DNA from: Corynebacterium sp. zg-331
GTDB taxonomy: Bacteria > Actinomycetota > Actinomycetes > Mycobacteriales > Mycobacteriaceae
Reading direction: 5' to 3'
Length of the DNA stretch: 64,000 nt
NCBI RefSeq assembly: GCF_014267345.1
Contig: NZ_JACMYD010000001.1
Span: 1 to 64,000 of the forward strand
Shown here: one piece after another, positions 25,307-34,927 of the stretch
Position numbering within the stretch: the stretch's first letter is position 1
Layout of the letters: each line of letters starts with the position of its first letter
Translations under genes and position numbers: made by a program
The notes under the pieces: generated by a model
What the model was told of the DNA's origin: nothing
Databases searched by the model: none
Seen by the model: only the letters and a program-made list of their open reading frames with translations

Positions 25307-27382
25307 ATGACAGCCCTCGCCGCACCCGAACCCCAGCGCCGGAGCCAGGCGCGCCTCTCCTGGCCCCTCTACCTGCTTTTTTCCCTGGTCGCGGGCGGCG
25401 TGGGGGCGGCGATCTCCTGGGGCTTTTTGAGCGAATCCCTCGCGGCCCTGGGCATCCCCGATCCCGGCCGCCTCACCACCGCCGGGCTGCCCTTCTTCCG
25501 TGCGGTGGGCTGGATGATGGCCTCGCTCGGGGTGGGCTCCTTCCTGGCCTCCGCCTTCCTCATTGCCCCGCGCCCTGAGCCCATCCTCCAGGCCCGGCTG
25601 AGCGTGGATGGGCACATCGCCGCGCGCACGGGTTCCTGGAGCATCCTGTGCTTCGGCCTGGTGGCGTTGCTGATGATCCCGCTGACGCTTTCCGACGTCT
25701 CCGGCACCCCCTTTGCCCAGACCCTGCGCCCGGAGGCCTGGGGCCTGGCCATTAGTCAGGTATCCACGGCCCTGGCCTGGCTGTGGGTGGCCCTGATCTG
25801 CGCCGTGGTGGGCGGCCTGGGGTTGTGGTCCCACCGGTGGGCGAGCCAGCCGTGGCTGCTGGTGGGGGCCATCCTCACGGTGATCCCCCTGGGCATGGAG
25901 GGCCACTCCGCGGCCGGAGGCGATCACGACTACGGCACGAACTCCTACCTTTGGCACCTGATCTTCCTCGTGCTGTGGATGGGCGGACTCATGGCGCTGA
26001 TCGCCCACGGGCGTCGCCTGGGCCCGCACCTGGACGTCGCCGTGCACCGGTACTCCGCCCTCGCGCTGGTCGCCGTGATCTTCATGGCCGCCTCCGGTCT
26101 TATCAATGCCGCGATCCGTATCGAGTTCTCGGACTGGTTCACTACAACCTACGGCCGCATCATCGTGGCCAAGACCGCGGGCGTGATCGTGCTGGCGTTC
26201 TTCGGTTTCCTACACCGCCAGCTCACCATCCCGCAGCTGCGGCGTGACGCCACGCGCTCTTCGGCCTTCCTCCGCGTAGCCATCGCGGAGGTGTTGGTTA
26301 TGGCCGCGGTGACCGGCATCGCCATCACGATGGGGCGCACCCCACCGCCCCCGCCGCGCGATCCCAATCTCTCGCCCATGGCCATCGCCATCGGGTTCGA
26401 TCTTCACCAGCGCCCCACCTTCTGGAACGTCTGGGGCATGTGGCGCTTCGATCTCATGTTCGCCACCATCGCCATCCTGCTCGCCGCTGCCTACCTGTGG
26501 GGGGTCGTGCGCCTGCGCTGCGCGGGTGCCTCCTGGCCGTGGTCGCGCACCGCCTGGTTTCTGCTGGGGTGTCTGACCCTGGGCGCGATGATGAGCTCCG
26601 GCATGGGAATGAACATGATGGCGCTCTTTTCCATGCACATGCTGGTACACATGGGATTGTCCATGGTGGTGCCGGTGTTCCTGGTGCTTGGTGCTCCGCT
26701 CACGCTCGTCATGGAAACCGTGCCCCCCGCAGCCCCTGGGTGCCCCCCGGGGCTGCACGAATGGGCCTGGGCGCTGTGCCACAATCGCGTCATCGGGTTC
26801 ATCACCGCGCCGGGCGTGAACACCGTGCAGTTCATCGTGATCTTCTACCTGCTGTATCTCACTCCGCTCTACGACGTCCTCGTCTCCGAGCACGGCGGGC
26901 ACGTGGGGATGAACATGGTCTTTTTAATCTCCGGTTATCTCTACTTTTGGGACATGATTAGCCCCGACCCCGTGCCGCGTCGAGGCACCCCCGTGGCGCG
27001 TATCGGCTGGCTGATCTTTTCCATGCCGTTTCACCTCTATTTTGGCGTGTACCTCATGCAGCTCACGGACATCCTGGCCGGAGATTTCTATTCCTCGCTG
27101 GGCCTGCCCTGGGAGCCGGATCTGCTGGAGGATCAGCGCATCGGTGGCGGCATCGCCTGGGCCTCCGGGGCGTTTCCGCTGGTGATCGTGTTTAGTGCAC
27201 TCTTTCGCCAGTGGCGACGCGAGGAGGAAAAGAAAGCGAGTGATTATGACCGCCGCGCCGAGGCGGAAGGCGATGTGGATATGGAGAACTATAACGCCAT
27301 GCTGGCGCGCATGAACGCCGGCGATAGCCCGCAGAATGACGCTTACTACACCGAGGAATTCGGGGCGGGGAAGAAGCGTTAG
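25307..27382 (+). CDS. CopD/CtaG fusion membrane protein (copper handling, cytochrome c oxidase assembly)
   Basis: 691 residues with about 14-16 membrane helices. The N-terminal half is CopD-like (GHSAAGGDHDYGTNSYLWHLIF, key His residues; RYSALALVAV). The C-terminal half is caa3_CtaG-like (MALFSMHMLVHMGLSM, HEWAW, MNMVFLISGYLYFWDM). The Met- and His-rich helices suggest copper passage for cytochrome oxidase or copper tolerance. The fusion is common in Actinobacteria. A 50-residue charged tail follows. ATG at 25307 gives the sensible N-terminus. Confidence 0.88.
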   Translation: MTALAAPEPQRRSQARLSWPLYLLFSLVAGGVGAAISWGFLSESLAALGIPDPGRLTTAGLPFFRAVGWMMASLGVGSFLASAFLIAPRPEPILQARLSVDGHIAARTGSWSILCFGLVALLMIPLTLSDVSGTPFAQTLRPEAWGLAISQVSTALAWLWVALICAVVGGLGLWSHRWASQPWLLVGAILTVIPLGMEGHSAAGGDHDYGTNSYLWHLIFLVLWMGGLMALIAHGRRLGPHLDVAVHRYSALALVAVIFMAASGLINAAIRIEFSDWFTTTYGRIIVAKTAGVIVLAFFGFLHRQLTIPQLRRDATRSSAFLRVAIAEVLVMAAVTGIAITMGRTPPPPPRDPNLSPMAIAIGFDLHQRPTFWNVWGMWRFDLMFATIAILLAAAYLWGVVRLRCAGASWPWSRTAWFLLGCLTLGAMMSSGMGMNMMALFSMHMLVHMGLSMVVPVFLVLGAPLTLVMETVPPAAPGCPPGLHEWAWALCHNRVIGFITAPGVNTVQFIVIFYLLYLTPLYDVLVSEHGGHVGMNMVFLISGYLYFWDMISPDPVPRRGTPVARIGWLIFSMPFHLYFGVYLMQLTDILAGDFYSSLGLPWEPDLLEDQRIGGGIAWASGAFPLVIVFSALFRQWRREEEKKASDYDRRAEAEGDVDMENYNAMLARMNAGDSPQNDAYYTEEFGAGKKR

Positions 27383-27981
27383 GCGGCGTCGGGGGAACGT
27401 GGCAGCACCCCGGCTAGCGGCAGCGCGATGGTGTCTACCATCTCCTCAATGGTCCCCAGCGGCACGGGCTGCGCCTGCGTGATGAGCATCTCGCGCAGGA
27501 CGGAGGGGGCGGCGGTACGGGTCATGTGCGTGGTGGCGGTTAGGTCGATCTCCCCGCGTCGATCCGCCCGTTGGTAGATCTCATCGATGACCTCGAAGCG
27601 ATCTTCCGGCAACATGCTCATCAGGGGATTCAAGCCGCTGGGATCCTCCGTGCGGAGCCCCGAAAGGTGCAGGCGCACCAGGGTAATCATGTTCGGATAC
27701 GTATCGTTGATCTCCGCGAGCAGGGCGATAAGGTCCCCGCGCAGAGAGCCGGTATCGGGCAGGTGCAGGCGATTGGTCTCGAAGAAGTAACGAACGGCGT
27801 CGCGGGCGAGCTCTTCCTTGTCCGCCCAGCGGCGATAGAGCACGGCGCGGCTGGTATGCGCGCGTGTGGCCACGGCATCCATCGTCATGCCGGTGTATCC
27901 CGAGGCCTCAAGCTCCGCCCAGGCGGCGTTGAGCAGGGCGGATTGGAGGGTTTTCCCGTATCGTCTCACGGCCATACCCAT
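27379..27981 (-). CDS. TetR-family transcriptional regulator
   Basis: About 200 residues. N-terminal helix-turn-helix: TLQSALLNAAWAELEASGYTG, then VATRAHTSRAVLYRRWADKEEL (YRRW/KEEL typical of TetR). The C-terminal domain is of TetR_C type. ATG at 27981 or 27975 are both plausible. It converges on the copD/ctaG gene with a 4-nt overlap, so it may or may not regulate it. Ligand unknown. Confidence 0.85.
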   Translation of the reverse strand: MGMAVRRYGKTLQSALLNAAWAELEASGYTGMTMDAVATRAHTSRAVLYRRWADKEELARDAVRYFFETNRLHLPDTGSLRGDLIALLAEINDTYPNMITLVRLHLSGLRTEDPSGLNPLMSMLPEDRFEVIDEIYQRADRRGEIDLTATTHMTRTAAPSVLREMLITQAQPVPLGTIEEMVDTIALPLAGVLPRSPDAA

Positions 27982-28154
27982 TGAACATACCCCACAGCAA
28001 GTGTTGGGTACCACACTGTGGAAGGAGGGGAGTTATCCACAACGCAGCGGTGTGGTGCTGGTGGGGACGGATGCACCTGGGGCATGCTCGGCAGTACTAC
28101 GAGACCGACGACGGCTCTTGAGGGGGCCGACGCTACCAGGGGGAGGATCATCGC

Positions 28155-28703
28155 ATGGCCAATACGCCGATTACCATCACGGGAAACCTCACGCAGAATC
28201 CCAGGCTCAAACGCACCGAAAGTGGGGCGCTGGTGTGCCGGATCCGATTGGGGGCGGATCGTCGTGTTCCGGCCGCCGACGGCACGGGGTGGACCAGCCT
28301 GGATAGCCTGTTCATCGACGTGGAGATGTGGGGCGACCTGGCCTATAACACCCGTTGCTCGGTGGCCAAGGGGATGCCGGTGATCGTCAGCGGTCACTTG
28401 GTGACCACCGAGTGGTGCGACGCGACCACGGGGGAGAAACGCTCCCGGATCCTGCTGCGGGCTCGGCACGTGGGGGTGGACCTCGCCAAGTACCAGGTGC
28501 GGTGGCGCAAGTGCCGCGTGGTCGCCCAGCAGACCGATAACGGCGCCCTGGCGCCCGATGCGATCGACCCGGCCTACCTGGACGAGGACAAAAACCCGGG
28601 GACCGGTATCGAGGCGACCGAAGAGGGCTTCGACCAGGCTCCGCCCGCGGAGATCCTGCGGCGCGAGCCGGAGGACGAGGAGGATCACCCGATGGCAGCG
28701 TAG
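28155..28703 (+). CDS. single-stranded DNA-binding protein paralogue
   Basis: 182 residues. An OB-fold SSB domain spans about residues 3-110 (ITITGNLTQNPRLK, FIDVEMWGDLAYN, KGMPVIVSGHL, RSRILLRARHVG). The C-terminus is acidic (EDEEDHP) but lacks the DDDIPF protein-docking tip of housekeeping SSB, ending MAA instead. It sits upstream of ettA, as in other corynebacteria. It is probably an accessory SSB used in competence, repair or special conditions. Confidence 0.82.
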   Translation: MANTPITITGNLTQNPRLKRTESGALVCRIRLGADRRVPAADGTGWTSLDSLFIDVEMWGDLAYNTRCSVAKGMPVIVSGHLVTTEWCDATTGEKRSRILLRARHVGVDLAKYQVRWRKCRVVAQQTDNGALAPDAIDPAYLDEDKNPGTGIEATEEGFDQAPPAEILRREPEDEEDHPMAA

Positions 28704-28759
28704 GTAGGGTAGCCTCTCAGGTGACTTCAAAGAAGGTACCTAACGACCAAAGGGGAATC

Positions 28760-30430
28760 ATGAGCGAATTCATCTACACGATGAAAAACGTGCGCAAGGC
28801 CATCGGCGACAAGGTGATCTTGGACAACGTCACCATGGCCTTCTACCCGGGGGCCAAGATCGGCGTGGTGGGGCCAAACGGTGCCGGCAAATCCTCGATT
28901 CTCAAGATCATGGCGGGGCTAGATCAGCCCTCCAACGGCGAGGCCTTCCTCGATCCGGGGGCCACGGTGGGCATCCTTCTCCAGGAACCACCCCTCAACG
29001 AGGATAAGACCGTCCGGGAAAACGTGGAGGAGGGCCTGGGCGAGATCTTTGAGATCAAGAAGCGCTACGAGGCCATCGCCGAGGAGATGGCCACCAACTA
29101 CACCGACGAGCTCATGGAGGAGATGACCACCCTCCAGGACAAGATCGACGCCGCCGACGCCTGGGAGATGGACTCCAAGATCGAACAGGCGATGGAGGCC
29201 CTGCGCTGCCCGCCTGGCGACGAGCCCGTGACCCACCTCTCCGGGGGTGAGCGCCGCCGCGTGGCGCTGGCCAAGCTCCTGCTCTCCGAGCCTGATCTGC
29301 TGCTACTCGATGAGCCCACCAACCACCTGGACGCGGAAAGCGTGCAGTGGCTGGAAAAGCATCTCCAGGATTACAAGGGCGCCGTGCTGGCCGTGACCCA
29401 CGACCGCTACTTCCTCGATCACGTGGCCGGATGGATCTGCGAGGTCGATCGCGGCAAGCTCTACCCCTACGAGGGCAATTACTCCACCTACCTGGACACG
29501 AAGGCCCAGCGCTTGGAGGTGGCCGGCAAGAAGGATGCCAAGCTGCGCAAGCGCCTCAAGGATGAGCTGGAGTGGGTGCGTTCCGGGGCCAAGGCCCGCC
29601 AGGCCAAGAACAGGGCCCGCCTGGAACGCTACGAGGAGATGGCCGCCGAGGCCGAGAAGTACAAGAAGCTGGACTTTGAGGAGATCCAGATCCCCACCCC
29701 GCCCCGCCTGGGCAACAAGGTGGTGGAAGTCAGCGGCCTGGTCAAGGGCTTTGACGGCCGCACCCTCATCAAGGACCTCTCCTTCACGCTGCCGCGCAAC
29801 GGCATCGTGGGCGTGATCGGCCCCAATGGCGTGGGCAAGACCACCCTCTTTAAGACCATCGTGGGCCTGGAATCCCCCGACGAGGGCGCGGTGGACGTGG
29901 GTGAGACGGTGCAGCTGAGCTACGTGGATCAAAACCGCGAGAATATTGACCCCGAGCAGACCGTGTGGCAGGTGGTCTCCGACGGCCTGGACTATATTCA
30001 GGTGGGACAAAACGAGATGCCCTCGCGCGCCTACCTTTCCGCCTTTGGCTTCAAGGGACCCGATCAGCAGAAGCCCTCCAAGGTGCTCTCCGGCGGTGAG
30101 CGCAACCGCCTCAACCTCGCCCTGACCCTCAAGCAGGGCGGTAATCTCATCCTTCTCGACGAGCCGACGAACGACCTCGACGTGGAGACCCTGGGTTCCC
30201 TGGAAAACGCGCTGACCAAGTTCCCCGGCTGCGCGGTGGTGATCTCCCACGATCGCTGGTTCCTGGATCGCACCTGTACCCACATCCTCGCCTGGGAGGG
30301 CAACGTGGCCGAGGGACAATGGTTCTGGTTTGAGGGTAACTTTGAGGACTACGAGAAGAACAAGGTCCAGCGCCTGGGCGCGGACGCCGCGCGCCCCTCG
30401 CGCGTGACGCATCGTAAGCTCAGCCGCTAA
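28760..30430 (+). CDS. ettA: energy-dependent translational throttle A (ABC-F)
   Basis: 556 residues with two ABC ATPase domains. Walker A GPNGAGKSS and GPNGVGKTT, ABC signatures LSGGERRRVAL and LSGGERNRLNL, Walker B LLLLDEPTNHLD and LILLDEPTNDLD. The EttA-type PtIM linker and arm lie between (residues about 240-320). EttA binds the ribosomal E site and gates elongation by ATP level. ATG at 28760 has AAAGGGGA upstream. Confidence 0.93.
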   Translation: MSEFIYTMKNVRKAIGDKVILDNVTMAFYPGAKIGVVGPNGAGKSSILKIMAGLDQPSNGEAFLDPGATVGILLQEPPLNEDKTVRENVEEGLGEIFEIKKRYEAIAEEMATNYTDELMEEMTTLQDKIDAADAWEMDSKIEQAMEALRCPPGDEPVTHLSGGERRRVALAKLLLSEPDLLLLDEPTNHLDAESVQWLEKHLQDYKGAVLAVTHDRYFLDHVAGWICEVDRGKLYPYEGNYSTYLDTKAQRLEVAGKKDAKLRKRLKDELEWVRSGAKARQAKNRARLERYEEMAAEAEKYKKLDFEEIQIPTPPRLGNKVVEVSGLVKGFDGRTLIKDLSFTLPRNGIVGVIGPNGVGKTTLFKTIVGLESPDEGAVDVGETVQLSYVDQNRENIDPEQTVWQVVSDGLDYIQVGQNEMPSRAYLSAFGFKGPDQQKPSKVLSGGERNRLNLALTLKQGGNLILLDEPTNDLDVETLGSLENALTKFPGCAVVISHDRWFLDRTCTHILAWEGNVAEGQWFWFEGNFEDYEKNKVQRLGADAARPSRVTHRKLSR

Positions 30431-30467
30431 GGCAACACGAGCAAGCTAGAAAGAGGATGCCATCGAG

Positions 30468-30899
30468 ATGAGCGCAGAGCAGACGCAGCAGCCGGGCGCG
30501 GTACACCGGGCCTACGTGGAACTGCGGTGGTCCGATTTTGATCGCTTCGGGCATATGAATAACGCCCAATACGTCGAGATCGTGCAGGAGTCTCGGGTGC
30601 GGTTCAGCCTGGATAACTTCGTGGCCCGAGGACTGCCCATGCCGATGTTCGTGGTGCGCCACCTGGAGGCGGATTACCGCATCCCCATCGTGCCGAGCCC
30701 GTCGAAGAAGGTACTGGTGGAAAGCACGGTCACCAAGGTGGGGCGCTCTTCCTTTACCACCCTTCAAGAGATCAAGGACGATGAGGGGCGCACCGCGTGT
30801 GCGATCCACTGCGTGCAGGTGGCCCTGGATAAAGAGACTCTGCAACCCAGGGAGATCACCCCGGAGGAAGTAGAAATCCTCACCATGCGGACGGCGTAA
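30468..30899 (+). CDS. acyl-CoA thioesterase, hotdog fold (YbgC/4HBT-like)
   Basis: 143 residues. The catalytic motif DFDRFGHMNNAQYV is that of 4-hydroxybenzoyl-CoA-type thioesterases, with Asp and the GHMNN loop; a hotdog helix follows. It hydrolyses an acyl-CoA, probably short or medium chain. It sits 37 nt after ettA and 4 nt before the next gene, so is likely co-transcribed with both. Confidence 0.85.
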   Translation: MSAEQTQQPGAVHRAYVELRWSDFDRFGHMNNAQYVEIVQESRVRFSLDNFVARGLPMPMFVVRHLEADYRIPIVPSPSKKVLVESTVTKVGRSSFTTLQEIKDDEGRTACAIHCVQVALDKETLQPREITPEEVEILTMRTA

Positions 30900-30903
30900 C
30901 GGC

Positions 30904-31548
30904 GTGGCGGTCATGAGAGAAACGCTCCGTATTCGCGCAGGTGCTCCGGGCCTAGAGTCCCTGCTGGCTCGGGCTGTGGGGCTCGACGCCTCGGCCCTGG
31001 CCCGGTTGCGCTCCACGCCCGATGGCCACCACGTGGACGTCTTTGTCACCACTCCCTTCGAGGTCGTGGCCGCCCGCCGGGTGGAGGGACAGGCTTCCCG
31101 CGAGGGGGCCGTGGTCGGCGCCCACGACCTCTACGGCGCCGTCGCGGCGCGCAGCAGCGCCCGGGACATCGGGGTGGCCCGCGACCCGAGCTGGCCGGGC
31201 GCCCTGCCCCCGGCGGAGGGCTTCCGACTCCTCGACGAGGTGCCGGTTTCCGTGGTGCGCGGCCTAGCGGATCAGGGCCAGGCCCTGGCCCGGCAGTTTT
31301 CCGGACCGCTGGGCCCCCCGGCGAGCCTGCTCAATCAGCCCGTGCTGGAGGTCAGCGGGGAGGAGGGCAGCAGCGTGGCGGTGCCCATGCGCATGATCTT
31401 TACCTGCACGGCCCTGGGCCTGATCCCGGGGTTCGCCACCCCCGTCGAGGTGCCGCGCCACCTGCGGGTCTCGGCCCTGGGCCGGTGGGTACGGGTGGAC
31501 GCGCCCTTCGGCACGGTGTATCACTCCACGCGGCTCTCGCTGTTCTGA
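30904..31548 (+). CDS. conserved hypothetical protein
   Basis: 214 residues, soluble, Ala/Val/Arg-rich, no signal or membrane helix. The stretch TTPFEVVAARRVEG near residue 50 and VPMRMIFTCTALGLIPGFA near residue 155 look structured. Its place between a thioesterase and glbO is typical of corynebacteria and mycobacteria, but I recognise no domain. Composition matches neighbours. Confidence 0.7.
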   Translation: MAVMRETLRIRAGAPGLESLLARAVGLDASALARLRSTPDGHHVDVFVTTPFEVVAARRVEGQASREGAVVGAHDLYGAVAARSSARDIGVARDPSWPGALPPAEGFRLLDEVPVSVVRGLADQGQALARQFSGPLGPPASLLNQPVLEVSGEEGSSVAVPMRMIFTCTALGLIPGFATPVEVPRHLRVSALGRWVRVDAPFGTVYHSTRLSLF

Positions 31549-31561
31549 GGCGGAGCCCGGT

Positions 31562-31951
31562 TTAGCCGGGCCGGTTGATCAGCATGTGCGCCACCCGCGT
31601 CATGTGCTCCCAGAGAGCGTGGCGGTAGGCGGGCGGGAGCTCCTGTTCCTCGATCTCGTCGAGCGAGGCCTCCATGAGGTCGAGCCAGCGCTGCGCGGTG
31701 GCCGCGTCGATGGGAAAGGGCATATGCCGCATCCGTAGCCGGGGGTGTCCCCGTTGCTGCTGGTAGTCCGCCGGCCCGCCCCAATACTGGGCAAGGAATA
31801 TGCGCAGCCGGGCCTCGGCCCCCTCCCAATCGTCCTGGGGGTACATGGGGCCGAGGAGGTCGTCGGTGCGTACGCGGCGATAAAAACCGGCGACGAGGCG
31901 CGTAAAAACCTCGCCGCCGAGGGCGTCATACAGGCTGCGGGGAGGAGTCAC
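31562..31951 (-). CDS. glbO: group II truncated haemoglobin (GlbO-like)
   Basis: 129 residues. Features of trHbO: SLYDALGGEVFTRLVAGFY at the start, LGPMYP, then AQYWGGPADYQQQRGHPRLRMRH (distal and proximal region, His in RMRHMPF) and WLDLM. The group II Trp in the W-D/E pattern is present. It binds haem and probably handles O2/NO or peroxide. GTG at 31951 is the most likely start, although the purine-rich site is very close. Confidence 0.88.
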   Translation of the reverse strand: MTPPRSLYDALGGEVFTRLVAGFYRRVRTDDLLGPMYPQDDWEGAEARLRIFLAQYWGGPADYQQQRGHPRLRMRHMPFPIDAATAQRWLDLMEASLDEIEEQELPPAYRHALWEHMTRVAHMLINRPG

Positions 31952-31970
31952 ACCCTCCCATTCTAGGGGG

Positions 31971-32999
31971 TCAAGACTCCTGCTCCTGGGCGGGGCGGGA
32001 GATGCCGATGCCGTGGGGGTAGGGCACGGTGATGTCATTGTTCCGCATGGCATCGAGAATGTGACCCTGTACCAGGCGCTGCACGTCCCATTGCATGCCG
32101 GGCATGGTCTTGATGGCGATGCGGTAGGAGAGATGATCGACCTCGAAGTCGGACACGCCCTTCATCTCCGGCTCGTCGAGCACCCATTGGCTCGTGGTGG
32201 GGTCGGCGCAGGCCTCCTCGGTGGCCTTGTGAATGACCTCCCAGGCCTTGGTGGAGTCGTTGGACAGCCCCACCGGCACCTGGATGCGGGCGATGGCGTA
32301 CTCGTCGGAGAAGTTCCCCACGCGCAGGATCTCGCCGTTGCGCACGTACCACAGGGTGCCGTCGATGTCCCGGATGGTGGTCAGGCGCAGGGAGATATCC
32401 TCCACGTCCCCGATAATGCCCTCCCCGACATCGATGGTATCGCCCACCCCGTACTGATCCTCCAGGAGCATGAAGATGCCGGAGAGGAAGTCCTTGACCA
32501 GCGATTGCGCGCCGAAGCCAAGGGCCACGCCGATCACACCGGCCGAGGCGATCAGCGGGGCGATGTTCACGCCCAGGGTGTCCAGGATGGACAGCACGGC
32601 AAAGACCCACACCACGATGGCCACGGCGGATTTGCCCACCTGTGCCAGGGTCTTCACCCGGGACTGACGGCGTTTTTCCTGCACCTTATTCAGGGCGGCC
32701 ACCCGCGCGGGTAGCTCCTCGGACTCGGCGGCGCGGCCCTTGCGAGCCAGACGACCCAGCGGGGCGGCGCTGCTCAGGTTGTGCTGGGCGAACTTGTCGA
32801 TGAGCCGGCGCAGCGCCCAGTGCGCGACCACCGCCACCAGCAGGGTAATGCCGATGGAGATGGGGCGGTCGATGAGCCAGGTGCGGGCCAGCTCGCTGTC
32901 CCACCAGTTGCTCACGGTCTCCACCGTCTGCTGGGCGGTCTCCGCGCCGGGGAGGGGTTCTTTGGTTGCGGTTGCGGAACGTAGTACTTCGTTGAGCAT
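31971..32999 (-). CDS. MscS-family mechanosensitive channel
   Basis: 342 residues. A first membrane helix (about 45-65), a charged linker, then TM2/TM3 with the MscS pore signature SAGVIGVALGFGAQSLVKDF and the beta domain start DQYGVGDTIDVG. C-terminal domain about 210-330. It releases solutes on hypo-osmotic shock, and related corynebacterial channels also export glutamate. It is shorter at both ends than the C. glutamicum NCgl1221-type channel. Confidence 0.88.
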   Translation of the reverse strand: MLNEVLRSATATKEPLPGAETAQQTVETVSNWWDSELARTWLIDRPISIGITLLVAVVAHWALRRLIDKFAQHNLSSAAPLGRLARKGRAAESEELPARVAALNKVQEKRRQSRVKTLAQVGKSAVAIVVWVFAVLSILDTLGVNIAPLIASAGVIGVALGFGAQSLVKDFLSGIFMLLEDQYGVGDTIDVGEGIIGDVEDISLRLTTIRDIDGTLWYVRNGEILRVGNFSDEYAIARIQVPVGLSNDSTKAWEVIHKATEEACADPTTSQWVLDEPEMKGVSDFEVDHLSYRIAIKTMPGMQWDVQRLVQGHILDAMRNNDITVPYPHGIGISRPAQEQES

Positions 33000-33109
33000 A
33001 GGGTTTCCAGCCTAGCGATCTGTGCGCGGCCGCGCCGGGAAAATAAAGTATGCGCGATCTGAACCGCTTGGTCTACTATGTGGTGCTACGACCGTAGGAG
33101 GGATCAGCC

Positions 33110-34324
33110 ATGAGCATTCACACCAGCCGCGCCGACGCCGGCACCGCCGCCCGCCGCGCGCAGGGGGCCGCCGAGCAGGAAGCACGGGGCTTTGCCACCA
33201 CCGCCATTCACGGAGGCTATCGGCCTGATACCCACACCGGGGCGATCAACGTGCCCATCTACGCCTCCACCACCTTCGCCCAGGATGACGTGGCCACCCT
33301 GCGCGGCGGCTACGAGTACTCGAGGGTAGGCAACCCCACGGTCACCGTCCTGGAAAACGTCGTGGCCGCGCTCGAAGGGGGCTCCTTCGGGCGAGCCTTC
33401 TCCTCCGGGATGGCCGCCACCGATACCGTGCTGCGCGCCCTGATGCGCCCCGGCGACCACCTGATCCTGGGCAACGACGCCTACGGCGGCACCTTTCGGC
33501 TCATCGACACCTCCCTGAAGGACTGGGGCATCGCGCACACCGTGGTAGACACCACCGATCCCGCCCGGGTGCGCGCCGCCCTGCGGGACAACACCCGCGT
33601 GGTGTGGGTGGAAAGCCCCACCAACCCGCTGCTGGGCATCACCGACATCGCCGCCGTGGCCCAGGCCATCGCCGCCCACCCCGCGCGCCTGGTGGTGGAC
33701 AACACCTTCGCTAGTCCCTACCTCCAGCGGCCCCTGGAACTAGGTGCGGATGCGGTGGTGCACTCCACCACCAAGTACCTCGGCGGTCACTCCGACGTGG
33801 TGGGCGGCGTGGCGGTCACCAATGACGCCGACCTCGACGCTGAGCTGCTCTTCCTCCAGGGGGGAGTGGGAGCGGTGCCCAGCGCCTTCGATGCCTACCT
33901 GACCTATCGGGGCATCAAGACCCTGCCGCTGCGCATGGAAAGGCACTGCTCCAATGCGCTCGCGGTGGCACAGCTGTTTCAGGCAAGCCCCAAGGTATCC
34001 CGGGTGCTCTTCCCCGGGCTGCCCGACCACCCCGGTTACGAGGTCGCCCAGAGGCAGATGCGTGGGCCGGGAGGCATGGTCTCCGTGCGCTTTGCCGGGG
34101 GCCGGGAGGCGGCGCTGGCGTTCTGCCGGGCTACCCGCCTGATCTGTCTGGCGGAATCCCTGGGCGGGGTGGAGTCCCTGCTGGAGCACCCGGCCACCAT
34201 GACGCACCAGTCCGCCGCCGGTTCTCAGCTGGAGGTACCGGACGACCTGGTGCGCCTCTCCATCGGCATCGAGGACGAGGCCGACCTGCTTGCCGACGTG
34301 GAGCGGGCGCTGGGGGAGGTGTAG
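33110..34324 (+). CDS. metB: cystathionine gamma-synthase
   Basis: 404 residues. PLP-dependent Cys/Met-metabolism family: YEYSRVGNPT, SSGMAATDTVL, VDNTFASPYLQRPLELGAD and the PLP Lys in HSTTKYLGGHSD. The C-terminal ESLGGVESLLEHPATMTH is typical of gamma-synthases. It condenses O-acyl-homoserine with cysteine in methionine synthesis. The N-terminus is about 20 residues longer than usual. Start ATG 33110; cystathionine gamma-lyase is an alternative reading. Confidence 0.9.
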   Translation: MSIHTSRADAGTAARRAQGAAEQEARGFATTAIHGGYRPDTHTGAINVPIYASTTFAQDDVATLRGGYEYSRVGNPTVTVLENVVAALEGGSFGRAFSSGMAATDTVLRALMRPGDHLILGNDAYGGTFRLIDTSLKDWGIAHTVVDTTDPARVRAALRDNTRVVWVESPTNPLLGITDIAAVAQAIAAHPARLVVDNTFASPYLQRPLELGADAVVHSTTKYLGGHSDVVGGVAVTNDADLDAELLFLQGGVGAVPSAFDAYLTYRGIKTLPLRMERHCSNALAVAQLFQASPKVSRVLFPGLPDHPGYEVAQRQMRGPGGMVSVRFAGGREAALAFCRATRLICLAESLGGVESLLEHPATMTHQSAAGSQLEVPDDLVRLSIGIEDEADLLADVERALGEV

Positions 34325-34337
34325 GGGATTTGTGCTT

Positions 34338-34844
34338 ATGAGCGGTAATAAATGGTGTGAGGAGGACACCGGCGATATGGGCATCACCGGGAGTCGAGAT
34401 AGGGAGCGACCTGAGTACGTTGTTCGGGGCGCCCGAGGGCGGGGCAAGGAGGTGCTCGGAGCGGAGATGAGCTCCGAGGAGATTGAGGTGATGAAGCGGT
34501 TGGATCGCGCCCTGCGCGAACGACGGCCGCTGAGCACCGTGGCTATGCCCAGCGAGGTGAGCGCCGCGATGGCTGCCGAGCTGCTTGGAACAACGCTATC
34601 CACAGTGATGGGGTACGTGAGCGAGGGACGCATTGGGGTTGTGGCAAGCGGCGGACAGCACGGACTCTGCGCCGTCGACGTGTTAGGCATCCGGGAGGAA
34701 GCCGGTAAGGAGGCCGAGAGCGCGGTATTGGCGCCCATAGGCCTGGGGTTGGATGTAGAGGTGGCGGGGGGAGACTTTGGCTTCACTCCGTATTTTCCAG
34801 AGGTCCCGTCACATCCTGGGCAGTCCCCGGAGTGCGAAGATTGA
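34338..34844 (+). CDS. excisionase/antitoxin-like DNA-binding protein
   Basis: About 168 residues from ATG at 34338; a second candidate ATG at 34377 lies 12 nt after GGAGG. The middle (about 60-115) resembles the excisionase-type winged helix (MAAELLGTTLSTVMGYVSEGRIGVV), as in some antitoxins paired with PIN toxins. No toxin gene follows. The C-terminal tail is low-complexity. Identification is tentative. Confidence 0.45.
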   Translation: MSGNKWCEEDTGDMGITGSRDRERPEYVVRGARGRGKEVLGAEMSSEEIEVMKRLDRALRERRPLSTVAMPSEVSAAMAAELLGTTLSTVMGYVSEGRIGVVASGGQHGLCAVDVLGIREEAGKEAESAVLAPIGLGLDVEVAGGDFGFTPYFPEVPSHPGQSPECED

Positions 34845-34927
34845 TCACTAATCTCGCTGACGTCAATGCTGCTGGATTGTGCTGGTGCTCAAGGCGCGAT
34901 TGCCCAGGACCCGTGTCACCGGCTGGC

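Noticed and set aside
34338-34844. Complete toxin-antitoxin module
   Set aside because: Only an antitoxin-like gene is present; the next gene is hutG on the opposite strand.
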